Below, one piece after another: positions 18,195 through 27,423 of a stretch of 64,000 nt of DNA. The notes under the pieces were generated by a model, which ran no database searches, was not told the DNA's origin, and saw only the letters and a list, made by a program, of their open reading frames with translations. Both the position numbers and the translations under genes were made by a program. Where the stretch lies: contig CAMNOU010000001.1 in NCBI GenBank assembly GCA_946546945.1, forward strand, positions 1 through 64,000. The letters run 5' to 3'. How positions within the stretch are numbered: the first letter of the stretch is position 1; each line of letters opens with the position of its first letter. The stretch comes from an uncultured Lachnospiraceae bacterium. GTDB taxonomy: Bacteria > Bacillota > Clostridia > Lachnospirales > Lachnospiraceae.

Positions 18195-19178
18195 ATGGGA
18201 AATGTAAAACTTGGCGCAACACTGTTCTGCTATGGTACAGAGTATGCGAGATATCAGTATGATTTTGAAGAATGTGTAAAACAGGCTGCACTGGCAGGAG
18301 CGACCGGATATGAAATCGTGGGAACACAGATGATCCCTTCCTATCCGAACGTAAGTGATGAGTTCCTGGGGATGGTGGAAGATCTGAAAAAGAAATATGG
18401 AATCGGACCGGTCGGATATGGTGCAAACAACGACAAGGGCATGCGCCCGGACCGCAACCTGACCGATGACGAGATGCTGGCGGACGCAATTATCGACTTA
18501 AAGGCGGCAAATAAGCTCGGCTGCAAGGTCATGCGCGTACAGTATATGATGTCGCCGGAAGCGTTCCGCCGTCTGGCTCCCTATGCGGAACTGTTTGACG
18601 TGCGCTGCGGTATTGAGATCCATAACCCTGAGACACCCGGATCACCAACGATGCAGGCATATTTAAAGGTCATTAAAGAGACCGGATCCAAATATCTGGG
18701 ATTCGTTCCGGACTTTGGCTTCCTTTCCGTGGCACCGAATAAGCCGCACTGGATGAAGGCACTCAAGGCCGGTGTAAAAGAAGAGCATCTGGAGATGGCG
18801 GCGCAGATGAGAAGAGACGGTGTACCGCAGGAGGAAGCTGCAAAGGAACTGATGGAAGCAGGCGCAAATCCCGCCATCATGGCAACCCTGGCCGGCATGT
18901 ACGGATTTGTACAGTTCCATGACAGAAAAGATCTGCCGGCTCTGATGCAGGAGTTTAAGGATATTATCCCCTACAGTTTTGAGATGCACGGCAAGTTCCA
19001 TTATCTCAGCGAAGACTGTGTGGAGCCGAGTATTCCGTACGAAGACATCCTGCCGGTATTGAGAGACTCCGGATTCGACGGATATCTGATCTGTGAGTAT
19101 GAGGATGAGCTCTACTGCGGCGGATACGAGTACACACGCAGACAGCTTGCGATGGAGAAGCGGATCCTCGGTCTGTAA
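18195..19178 (+). CDS. Sugar phosphate isomerase/epimerase-like TIM barrel, probable C-glycoside deglycosidase alpha subunit
   Basis: AP-endonuclease-2-type TIM barrel with candidate metal ligands (CGIEIHNP, FVPDFGF, MHGKFH, ICEYEDE); paired with the beta-like gene. Confidence 0.75.
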   Translation: MGNVKLGATLFCYGTEYARYQYDFEECVKQAALAGATGYEIVGTQMIPSYPNVSDEFLGMVEDLKKKYGIGPVGYGANNDKGMRPDRNLTDDEMLADAIIDLKAANKLGCKVMRVQYMMSPEAFRRLAPYAELFDVRCGIEIHNPETPGSPTMQAYLKVIKETGSKYLGFVPDFGFLSVAPNKPHWMKALKAGVKEEHLEMAAQMRRDGVPQEEAAKELMEAGANPAIMATLAGMYGFVQFHDRKDLPALMQEFKDIIPYSFEMHGKFHYLSEDCVEPSIPYEDILPVLRDSGFDGYLICEYEDELYCGGYEYTRRQLAMEKRILGL

Positions 19179-19191
19179 CAGATGGGAATAG

Positions 19192-19238
19192 AAAAGCTGT
19201 TGTATGAAACCGCGTTTCGTACAACAGCTTTTTTTGTT
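19192..19238 (+). terminator. Intrinsic terminator
   Basis: AAAAGCTGTTGTATGAAACCGCGTTTCGTACAACAGCTTTTTTT. Confidence 0.85.
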
Positions 19239-19307
19239 CTGAAAAAACAATTTCTCCGGTTCCTTCTTCGCGGGCTATCGGCTATAATAAAACAAAGGGG
19301 GAAAAGA

Positions 19308-21704
19308 ATGAATCGGGATATGGAATTTGAGATTACCAGAGATATGACAGAGGGGCAGCATTTTCATTCGGAGCTGGAAGTCCTGTTTGTGATCGAGGGG
19401 GAAGTGTCTGTTCACATGAAAGAGACAGTTTTTCATCTTAAGAATGAAGATGTGATCGTGTTTAACTCCGGGATCCTTCATGAAGTGAAAAACGATCATC
19501 AGGCGATCGTGTGCACGGTGAAATATGATTATGCTCTGATTGCGGAGATTCTGAAAAATCAAAACAGTATTTTTGTCTGCAACAGTTTGATTGACAATGA
19601 GAGAGATTACGGGAAGGTCAGAGATGTTTTTCACAGGCTGATTTACCAGTATATCCGCCAGTCGGACAGAAATATCTGTCTTCCCCGAAGCCTGATGTAT
19701 CTTCTCCTGGATTCGCTCATTGAGGATTTCAGAATGCCGGATGCTGCGGAGGCGATGAAGGAAGCGGAGGACGATGTGCGGCTGCAGCAGATCCTGCAGT
19801 ATGTCAGCGGTCATTTCCGTACCGGCATCAGTTTAAAGGAACTGGCGGATTCGCTGTTTGTATCTGCATCGACACTGTCACGTTTTTTCAAAAGACAGAC
19901 GGGCATTTATTTTGCAGATTATGTGAATCAGATGAAATGCAGGTATGCCGCTCATGATCTGGTGTTTACAAAAAACAATATTACAAAAGTGGCGGTGGAT
20001 GCAGGGTTTTCCAATCCTTCGGTGTTCAATAAAGTATTTCGGGAAATCTATGAAATGACGCCGGGCGAGTATCGCGGCCTGTGGCAGAAAGAACAAAAAA
20101 AGGAGAGCGGGGATCAGAAACTTGCAGAAAAACTGCGTCTGGAACTGCGTGAGCGGGAACCGGAGCTGAACCCCTCTCTGCGCAGAGGGAATGAAATAGC
20201 GGTGTCCGCCGATGCCGGACAGGCAGTTCCCTGTCAGAAGTTCTGGAACCGGGTAATCAATATGGGATCTGTGTATAGTCTGACGCTGGCAAATGTGCAG
20301 TACCATACGGTCTACCTGGCGGAACACCTGGGAATTTCACATGTCAGACTGTGGAGCGTGTTTTCACAGAAGCTGATGATTACGGATGGTATTCATATCA
20401 GCAATTATAATTATGATATTCTGGACAGTGTTCTGGATTTTCTGGTGACGCATCATATCCATCCCTTTTTTGATTTCGGCAGACGGCCGGATGCGGTGCT
20501 GAAATCGGAAAACCAGCCGGTTTTTTATGGTGTGGAGTGTGTGGAGTTTCAAACGCAGAGAGCGTGGGAGGCGATGTTTGAGGATTTTGTACGGCATGTG
20601 GTAAAACGGTATGGCAGGGAAGAGGTGAACCAGTGGATCTTTGAGATATCTTTTGATTTGATGCATGAATCCTCCAGCCGCTATTATGAGGGTGAGAATT
20701 ACAGTGCCGCAGATGTCTTTCTTCACGCATACCGGACGGTCAAAAGTTATTGCCCGAAGGCCCTGGTTGGAGGACCGGGGGCGATTATTGACTGCCGGCC
20801 GGACTTTATGCTGGAGTTTGGAAGGCAGGTAAAAAAGCGGGGAACGGTTCCGGATTTTGTATCCTTTTTGCTTTTTCCGTATCACTCACAGCTGGAGAAT
20901 GACCGGTTCGTGAATTACCGGGTGACGAAAGAAAGCTATGAGCCGGACAGTGTGAAGGACATGCACAGTCTGATGGAAAAAGCGGGGCTGGAAGAGTGCC
21001 CGCTGTATGTAACGGAATGGAATCTTACCCTCTCCAACCGGAACTATCTCAACGACAGCTGTTTTCGAGGCGCCTATGTGGTAAAAAAGATATCGGAGCT
21101 CTGGGGGCAGACGGATCTTCTCGGCATATGGACGGGCTCTGACTGGCTGAGCAGTTACTATGATACCAACAGTATTGCAAATGGAGGAAACGGGCTTCTG
21201 ACGAAGGACAGCATCCGAAAACCTGCGTATTTTGCCCTTCGCTTCCTGAACGATCTGGGGGAAGAGCTGATTGAAAAGGGAGATCATTACATCATAACAA
21301 AGAAAGGACAGAATTATTCGATCCTCTGCTACAATTTCAAGTGGTACAGTGTGCGGTATTTCATGAATGAAGAGGGGATGGATGCCCCGGACAGGATGGA
21401 AGATATCTTTGAGAACCGGGATCCGGTGGAGCTGAAGGTGACCCTTCAGAATATGCCGGAGAACATGCGATATGTCATTAAGAGCCGGACCGTAAACGAA
21501 GAGTGCGGGAGCCTCCTGAATGAATGGCAGAAGTTCCAGTATGATCACCGGTTGACCAGCCAGGACGTAAAATATATCCGTCAAAGCTGTTTTCCCCGCA
21601 TGCGGATGGAGCGGCAGACGGTGAAACAGGGGAAACTGACAGTACAGAAAACTCTTTTGCCGCATGAGATTACCATTATTCATATCAATGAGGATGATTT
21701 GTGA
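19308..21704 (+). CDS. AraC-family regulator fused to a GH39-like domain
   Basis: Cupin N-terminus (FHSELEVLFVIEGEVSVHMKE), AraC HTH (SLKELADSLFVSASTLSRFFKRQTG...VFREIYEMTPGEYR), GH39-like C-terminus with YVTEWNLTLSNRNY. Start placed at the internal ATG (MNRDMEFE). Confidence 0.88.
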   Translation: MNRDMEFEITRDMTEGQHFHSELEVLFVIEGEVSVHMKETVFHLKNEDVIVFNSGILHEVKNDHQAIVCTVKYDYALIAEILKNQNSIFVCNSLIDNERDYGKVRDVFHRLIYQYIRQSDRNICLPRSLMYLLLDSLIEDFRMPDAAEAMKEAEDDVRLQQILQYVSGHFRTGISLKELADSLFVSASTLSRFFKRQTGIYFADYVNQMKCRYAAHDLVFTKNNITKVAVDAGFSNPSVFNKVFREIYEMTPGEYRGLWQKEQKKESGDQKLAEKLRLELREREPELNPSLRRGNEIAVSADAGQAVPCQKFWNRVINMGSVYSLTLANVQYHTVYLAEHLGISHVRLWSVFSQKLMITDGIHISNYNYDILDSVLDFLVTHHIHPFFDFGRRPDAVLKSENQPVFYGVECVEFQTQRAWEAMFEDFVRHVVKRYGREEVNQWIFEISFDLMHESSSRYYEGENYSAADVFLHAYRTVKSYCPKALVGGPGAIIDCRPDFMLEFGRQVKKRGTVPDFVSFLLFPYHSQLENDRFVNYRVTKESYEPDSVKDMHSLMEKAGLEECPLYVTEWNLTLSNRNYLNDSCFRGAYVVKKISELWGQTDLLGIWTGSDWLSSYYDTNSIANGGNGLLTKDSIRKPAYFALRFLNDLGEELIEKGDHYIITKKGQNYSILCYNFKWYSVRYFMNEEGMDAPDRMEDIFENRDPVELKVTLQNMPENMRYVIKSRTVNEECGSLLNEWQKFQYDHRLTSQDVKYIRQSCFPRMRMERQTVKQGKLTVQKTLLPHEITIIHINEDDL

Positions 21705-21737
21705 TAAAAAGCTTTAGCAGAGAGTTATCATCTATGC

Positions 21738-21783
21738 ACAACAGCGCAACAAATGATATATGTTTGTTGCGCTTCTTTTTTTC
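21738..21783 (+). terminator. Intrinsic terminator
   Basis: ACAGCGCAACAAATGATATATGTTTGTTGCGCTTCTTTTTTT. Confidence 0.8.
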
Positions 21784-21891
21784 GTCAAATAATCTTGCAA
21801 AAAAAATGAATCAGGATGGAATCTAAGAAAAGCCGGAGAGGGAAACGGCAGGTATAGTATAGACAGTAAAAGATGAAAGGGAGTTAAAGGA

Positions 21892-23253
21892 ATGGAAAAG
21901 AAAAAGTTAGCTTCAAGAGCAGCTGTCATATGCTACAGCTTCGGTGATCTCGCGTCCCAGTTCGTGTGGACATTTGTGGGATCCTATCTGACATTGTTCT
22001 ATTCGGATGTTGTTGGTCTTGCTCCGGCCGTTATTTCTGCAATTATGCTGATTTCGCGAATCTGGGATGCTGTCAATGACCCGATGATGGGCGCGATCTG
22101 CGAGCGCACAAGGTCAAGATGGGGACGTTTCCGCCCCTGGATCGCGTTCGGGTGTCCGTTTCTGGTCATTCTGAGTGTACTGACCTTTACGAATCCGTTC
22201 GGAGGCGGAAGTAAAGCGGGGATCATGTGGGCTGCAATCACCTATATTGCCGCAAGCATGCTGTATACACTGGTTAATATTCCGTATTCTTCTCTGTCCG
22301 GCGTCATGACCGAAGACGCACAGCAGAGAAATCAGATCAACACTTCCAGAAATATTGGTATGAATCTGGGAATGGTGATCGTGAATGCCTGCTCCGCAGG
22401 TCTGGCGCTGAAATTCTCCGGCGCGGGCGCGGAAGTGGCGACCGGTCACGGTTACATGATGACCGCTGTCGTATACGGTATCATCGCCATCCCGCTGTTC
22501 CTGATCGTGTTCTTTACGTCAAGAGAACACGTAAAACCGATGGAGGGCTCGCAGGCGAAGTTTTCCATCAAAGACACCATCGGAAACCTTGTAAAAAATA
22601 AATATCTCATGATCGTTACGCTGATCATGCTGATTCAGATGACGGCCTTTATGGGAAGAATCGCGGTGACCGCATTCTATGTCATCTATTGCCTCGGTTC
22701 CTTCCAGATGATCGCCGTGATCATGACGATTCCTTCCGTGTGCTCGATCATCGGCTCCTTCTTTGTACCGTTTTTTGCAAAGAAATTCGGTAAGAGAAAT
22801 GTGTTGATGTTCTCCATGATCATCCAGGCAGTCGGACTGCTCATCATGTTCCTGGCACCGTTTGACAACATGAAGATGGTCATTGCCGGTGATGTAGTCT
22901 TCGGACTGTTCAATGTGGGATTCCCGATGACGCTGTCAATGGTGGCCGACTCCGTCGATTATATGGAGTTAAAGACCGGTGTGAGAACAGACGGAACAGC
23001 TTATGCCACCTACGGACTTGCTACCAAGATCGGAAATGCCATCGGAGCTTCGGTCGGCGTGATGCTGTTATCCGCGTTCGGTTATGTCGCAAACCAGCAG
23101 CAGACTCCGCAGGCCATGACGGGCATCAATGCGGTCGTCAACCTGATTCCGGCAATCCTCTTTGTGATCGCTGCCATCTGCTGTCTGCTGTGGAAGCTCT
23201 CCGACAAGGATGCAGATGATATCCGCGCACAGATCAAAGCAAAACAGTCATAA
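21892..23253 (+). CDS. GPH-family (glycoside-pentoside-hexuronide) cation symporter
   Basis: CYSFGDLASQFVWTFVGSYLTLFYSDVVGLAPAVI, WDAVNDPMMGAICERTRSRWGRFRPWI. Confidence 0.93.
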   Translation: MEKKKLASRAAVICYSFGDLASQFVWTFVGSYLTLFYSDVVGLAPAVISAIMLISRIWDAVNDPMMGAICERTRSRWGRFRPWIAFGCPFLVILSVLTFTNPFGGGSKAGIMWAAITYIAASMLYTLVNIPYSSLSGVMTEDAQQRNQINTSRNIGMNLGMVIVNACSAGLALKFSGAGAEVATGHGYMMTAVVYGIIAIPLFLIVFFTSREHVKPMEGSQAKFSIKDTIGNLVKNKYLMIVTLIMLIQMTAFMGRIAVTAFYVIYCLGSFQMIAVIMTIPSVCSIIGSFFVPFFAKKFGKRNVLMFSMIIQAVGLLIMFLAPFDNMKMVIAGDVVFGLFNVGFPMTLSMVADSVDYMELKTGVRTDGTAYATYGLATKIGNAIGASVGVMLLSAFGYVANQQQTPQAMTGINAVVNLIPAILFVIAAICCLLWKLSDKDADDIRAQIKAKQS

Positions 23254-23282
23254 ACAAATAATATAAGGAGAAAAAAGAAAAT

Positions 23283-24293
23283 ATGTCACAGATCAAAACA
23301 TGTGTGAGCCTTTACAGCTTGCAGAATGAGTATTTAGTTAAGAACATGACGCTGGCGGATATTATGCATTTCGTCAAAGAGCATCATGCGGAGGGCATTG
23401 AAATTCTGCCGGACCAGATGCTGAAGGGAGCTCCGGATGTATCGGATGAAACGGTTGCGGAGTGGAAGGCTCTTCTGGATGAGACCGGGCTGGATCCGGT
23501 GTGCGCAGATGTATTCCTGAACACCAACCTGTACAAGAACAGAACGCTTACCAGAAAAGAAAGCATCGCCCTGCTGATCAGAGAAATCAAACAGGCACAC
23601 AGACTGGGCATCCATCTGATCCGTCTGGTATCCATGGTACCGTACTGGGTATGTGAGCCTCTGCTTCCTTACTGTGAGAAATATGATGTGGCCATCGCCC
23701 TTGAGGTGCATGCCGGCATGGCCTTTGATATTCCGGAAACAAAAGCCTTTATCGAAGAGATGAAGCGTCTGAATTCCCCGTACGTCGGACTGGTCATCGA
23801 CACAGGTATCTTCTGCCGCAGATTCCCGAGAAGAGTGCGCGCTTATGAGACTTTGAACGGGACAAGCCCGGAGGTATTTGACTATATCGACACACTCTTT
23901 GAAAGAGGAACAGATCTGCATGCAGTCCTTGTGGAAAACAATTACCAGTATCCGCCTGAGCTTGCGGCAGCATGCAAGTCAGAGCACGACAAGATGTTTG
24001 TGCCGCTTTGTGACGGATATGAAAACTACCAATTCGAGGCTCTGGATGACCTGCTTCCCTACATTAAGCACTTCCACCTGAAGATGTTCGAAATGACCGA
24101 AGAGGGACCGGAGTACTCCATGGATTACAAAGCACTTCTGCAGTATCTTCATGATCATGACTGGAGCGGCTATGTATCAACGGAGTATGAAGGAAACCGA
24201 TTCACACTGCCGGGCGATCCGTTCGTGGAGAAAGAACAGGTGGCTGCAAATCAGGCATATGTTCAGGCCTGCTTAAAGGAAATTCAGGGATAG
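23283..24293 (+). CDS. Sugar phosphate isomerase/epimerase-like TIM barrel, probable C-glycoside deglycosidase alpha subunit
   Basis: TIM barrel with candidate ligands (IALEVHAG, VIDTGIF, KHFHLKMF, VSTEYEGN); adjacent beta-like gene. Confidence 0.78.
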   Translation: MSQIKTCVSLYSLQNEYLVKNMTLADIMHFVKEHHAEGIEILPDQMLKGAPDVSDETVAEWKALLDETGLDPVCADVFLNTNLYKNRTLTRKESIALLIREIKQAHRLGIHLIRLVSMVPYWVCEPLLPYCEKYDVAIALEVHAGMAFDIPETKAFIEEMKRLNSPYVGLVIDTGIFCRRFPRRVRAYETLNGTSPEVFDYIDTLFERGTDLHAVLVENNYQYPPELAAACKSEHDKMFVPLCDGYENYQFEALDDLLPYIKHFHLKMFEMTEEGPEYSMDYKALLQYLHDHDWSGYVSTEYEGNRFTLPGDPFVEKEQVAANQAYVQACLKEIQG

Positions 24294-24304
24294 GAGGAGA
24301 AAAA

Positions 24305-24697
24305 ATGTTTGATAATAATGTATTTCTTGAAAATACCTGCAGAAATTTTGAGGAAAACGGTGAGATTGCCGGGTTTGAGCTGCAGACCAATATCACCTAT
24401 TACCGCGGGATTCCGATGTCCATGATTGAATATGTACACGTGGCGGCAGACGGCACACAGGAGCCGGATGAGAATATCCGGATTTCCATCGACCAGGAGG
24501 ACTGGTTCACTTTAAAAGAGGCGGAGACTGTGGTCGATTACAAATGGGAATACGGCGATCCGCTCTATATCAGAGTCATGAAGGCCGGCGGACTCTCAAA
24601 AGGTGAGCATAAGGTGAAGCTGACCGTTGCAACCAGAACCGCATACATCCCGGTTCCGCTTGAAGGAATCAAAGAGCGTACAGTCATCATTGACTGA
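24305..24697 (+). CDS. C-glycoside deglycosidase beta-subunit-like protein (DUF6379 type)
   Basis: EIAGFELQTNITYYRGIPMSMIEYVHVAADG...MKAGGLSKGEHKVKLTV; paired with the alpha-like gene. Confidence 0.75.
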   Translation: MFDNNVFLENTCRNFEENGEIAGFELQTNITYYRGIPMSMIEYVHVAADGTQEPDENIRISIDQEDWFTLKEAETVVDYKWEYGDPLYIRVMKAGGLSKGEHKVKLTVATRTAYIPVPLEGIKERTVIID

Positions 24698-24769
24698 TCT
24701 CAGTCATTGGGTTATCATAGAAGACTGACGGCAGGCGATCAGCGTCTGCCGTTTTATGGAGGAATGTAA

Positions 24770-25732
24770 ATGGAGAAGAAAAAAGTACTGGGCCTTTCTT
24801 TTGGAAGAAAGATGGCCAATACAGATGTGATGATTAAAACGGCTTTGATGGAGTGTGAAAAAGCCGGATGCGAAGTGAAATTCATCCGTGTAGATGATCT
24901 GGATATCAAGCCTTGCACCGGCTGTATCTCCTGTGTTGTCGGTATGACTGCGGGATTCGGCAAGGGCGGCTGCCCGATTAAAGACGATTTTCACATTCTG
25001 GATGAAGCTTTGATGGAGTGTGATGCGGTAATCGCAGGTTCACCGACCTACGTGCTGAGCCCGACCGGCCGGTTCAAAACCGTATGCGACCGGATCGGAC
25101 CTTCCCACGACATCACCTTTCGAAAGGCAGCTTATGAGGAAGGACTGGCAGCAGGCAAGAGTGCCGATCAGCTTCCGGATCCGAGGAGTTTCAAGAAACG
25201 GGTAGCTGCCCTCATTTCCGTTGGAGGGGCCATGACTGAGAACTGGCTAGATTTCATGCTTCCGGTGATGTATGAGTTCACCATGTCTATGGGCATTGAT
25301 GTGATCGATATGAATCAGTATTACGGTGCCATGGCGCATGAGCATGTTCTTGGAAATGAAGAGCAGATGGAACGCATGAAAGAGGTCGGCAAAAACATCG
25401 TGGAAGCCCTGCAGGCTGAGACGGAAGAAGAGCGCACAAAGTGGCGCGGCAAAAAGAAAGGCGTCTGTCCGGTATGTCACTGCAATATGCTGACAATCCC
25501 GGAGGATGGCAGCACAACAGTAGAATGCCCTGTCTGCGGAATCTACGGAGAACTCGTCATCAAAGACGGGAAAATCACCGTGGAATTCTCCGAAAAGCAG
25601 CAGAAACGTTCCCGCCTTCGCTGGGACGGCAAGCTGGAGCATTCGACAGAAATCAAGACAAAAGCCGTCGGACCGGGCCAGATTCCAAACCTGAAGGAAC
25701 TGAAAAAACCGTATATCGGGTATGCAGAGTAA
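24770..25732 (+). CDS. Iron-sulfur-flavoprotein-like NAD(P)H-FMN reductase family protein with C-terminal Zn-ribbon
   Basis: Flavodoxin-like N-terminus with CTGCISCVVGMTAGFGKGGC; AGSPTYVLSPTGRFKTVCDR; C-terminal CPVCHCNML...CPVCGIYGEL. Confidence 0.8.
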   Translation: MEKKKVLGLSFGRKMANTDVMIKTALMECEKAGCEVKFIRVDDLDIKPCTGCISCVVGMTAGFGKGGCPIKDDFHILDEALMECDAVIAGSPTYVLSPTGRFKTVCDRIGPSHDITFRKAAYEEGLAAGKSADQLPDPRSFKKRVAALISVGGAMTENWLDFMLPVMYEFTMSMGIDVIDMNQYYGAMAHEHVLGNEEQMERMKEVGKNIVEALQAETEEERTKWRGKKKGVCPVCHCNMLTIPEDGSTTVECPVCGIYGELVIKDGKITVEFSEKQQKRSRLRWDGKLEHSTEIKTKAVGPGQIPNLKELKKPYIGYAE

Positions 25733-25742
25733 AACCTTCCGC

Positions 25743-25770
25743 CAGATGGGAGTCATCTCCCATCTGATAT
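25743..25770. repeat. Hairpin A module alone, after the flavoprotein gene
   Basis: CAGATGGGAGTCATCTCCCATCTG. Confidence 0.8.
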
Positions 25771-25919
25771 CAAATCCTTACAGTAACAATAGTTTTAGTT
25801 GAAAAATAAGAAAAATAGAATTGCACCTGCTTAAAAAGTATGCTATTATGAGGTTCATAAAAGCATACTTTTCTTTTGATCTATGAATTCAATATTCTGA
25901 TTTTTTCTGTGAAAATTCA

Positions 25920-26005
25920 TGCTTTTAGATTCAAAGAAAAACAAAAAAGCAGGGGTTTTTACCGGGAACTGGCAGAAGTACTCCTGCAAATACACGAAAG
26001 GAGGA
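25920..26005 (+). promoter_or_regulatory. Shared 5' leader with hairpin upstream of the Rpn-like gene
   Basis: GCTTTTAGATTCAAAGAAAAACAAAAAAGCAGGGGTTTTTACCGGGAACTGGCAGAAGTACTCCTGCAAATACACGAAAGGAGG. Confidence 0.55.
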
Positions 26006-26136
26006 AAGATGTCAGGGAAAACTGGCAGAATATTGTGGCACTCAGGTTTCCGGGACGGCATAAAGGTCACGTTCCGCAAAGTAAGGAACCGGCTTTCCGT
26101 CATCCCGGAGCATCAATTGAGCAAAGAGGCGATACG

Positions 26137-26271
26137 GATGGAAATATCAGATGGGAGTATAATCTCCCATCTGATATTTCCATCCGCGAGGATGTGCAGG
26201 GATTCGGATATGAATGATGTCCGCTGAAGCGGACCCGAATCCCGCACCAAGTCTCGCTGGAGCGAGACTTG
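26137..26271 (+). repeat. Palindromic element inside the Rpn-like gene (copy 1)
   Basis: 21-bp perfect inverted repeat 26137..26157/26164..26184, then CCGCGAGGATGTGCAGG, GGGATTCGG...GTCCGCTGAAGCGGAC...CCGAATCCC, CAAGTCTCGCTGGAGCGAGACTTG. Confidence 0.93.
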
Positions 26272-26537
26272 AATGATAAAAAAGACCCTGAGCAGGATAT
26301 TCCGGACATACAATGAATGTAATAGAATACAAAAGCCCGGACGATAATCTGAGCATCGATGACTTTTTCAAGACTCTTGCATACGCCTGTCTTTATAAAG
26401 GGCTTGGGAAGTCGGTGAATCAGATTCCCGGTGATGAGATCACGGTCTCGATCTTCCGGTACCGATATCCGCAGAAACTGTTTTTGGAGCTGGAAAAACT
26501 TGGAGCAAAGATCGAGAAAATGGACAGCGGTATTTTA

Positions 26538-26712
26538 CCTCAGTGTGAGAAGACCCCCACTTCTGAAGTGTCGTATTATGACAAACTCGTCTCAGTGGGG
26601 GTCCAATCTCCCACTGAGATAAACGCTCCGCGAGGATGCGCAGGAATTCGGTTTGGAAGATGTCAGCTGACGCTGACCCGAATTCCGCGCCAAGTCTCGC
26701 AAGCGAGACTTG
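26538..26712 (+). repeat. Palindromic element inside the Rpn-like gene (copy 2, read through in frame)
   Basis: CTCAGTGTGAGA...TCTCCCACTGAG, CGCTCCGCGAGGATGCGCAGG, GGAATTCGG...GTCAGCTGACGCTGAC...CCGAATTCC, CAAGTCTCGCAAGCGAGACTTG. Confidence 0.93.
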
Positions 26713-26984
26713 TATATGTGAGAGGAATCATTTATTTCCCGACGCAGGTCATAGTCATGAAGGATCTGAAGGGCAAGGAATATGCTGCGCTTCGAATACT
26801 GACCAGGAACGCAAAAAAAGAGGACATCCGTGAATTTATCCGTCAGGCGCGGAAGTTCAAAGAACCCGGAGACCGGAACAACGCGGATACGGTCTTTCAG
26901 GTCAGCGCAACCGCAAATATGCAGCTGTATGAGGAAATAAGGAAGGAGGACTCTATGTGTGAAGCATTACGTTATTTGATGAGA

Positions 26985-27185
26985 GATGAGATAGCAGCAG
27001 AAAGAGAAGCTGCAGAAAAGGCTGCAGAGAAGGCATTACAGGCAGAGAAGGAAGCCGCAGATAAAGCCTTAAAGGCAGAGAGGGAAGCTGCAGAGAAGGC
27101 ACTGCAGGCAGAGAGAGAAGCTGCAGAAAAGGCTGCAGAGAGGGCACTGCAGGCGGAGAGAGAAGCCGTAGAGAAGGCGCGGGAA
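26985..27185 (+). repeat. In-gene repetitive tract encoding an (AEKALQAEREAA)n-type coiled coil
   Basis: Repeated gcagagaaggca/ctgcaggcagagagagaagc units. Confidence 0.85.
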
Positions 27186-27349
27186 GCGTCTGTATGTACC
27201 AGCATCCGGAATATCATGAAGACATTGAAGTTAACGGCAGAACAGGCTATGGATGCTCTTCTGATTCCGGCAGAGGAACGTGTAAAGTATATTTCCAGGC
27301 TATAGGGAAGGGCTTGTCAAGTAAAGTGTGTAAGTTTTTTTATTATTTA

Positions 27350-27384
27350 AGGTGGCCGAGCAAGATCGGCCACCTTCTGCTTTA
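27350..27384 (+). terminator. Intrinsic terminator-like hairpin
   Basis: AAGGTGGCCGAGCAAGATCGGCCACCTTCTGCTTT. Confidence 0.7.
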
Positions 27385-27423
27385 CTAAGATACTTTCCGT
27401 TTAAGTGCGTTTTCCTTATGTGC

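Larger units (their letters stand above)
26009..27305 (+). pseudogene. Rpn-like / PD-(D/E)XK nuclease-transposase family gene interrupted by two palindromic elements and a 4-bp duplication
   Basis: MSGKTGRILWHSGFRDGIKVTFRK...ATAAAAAAGACC (IKKTLSRIFRTYN)...VIEYKSPDDNLSIDDFFKTLAYACLYKG...VRGIIYFPTQVIVMKDLKGKEYAALRILTRNAKKEDIREFI; element copies at 26137..26271 and 26538..26712; AATGAATG near 26310. Confidence 0.75.

Noticed and set aside
26313-27305. Calling this ORF as an intact protein-coding gene
   Set aside because: Its start is internal to the family; the upstream part is separated by an element insertion and a 4-bp AATG duplication, so it was treated as part of a pseudogene.
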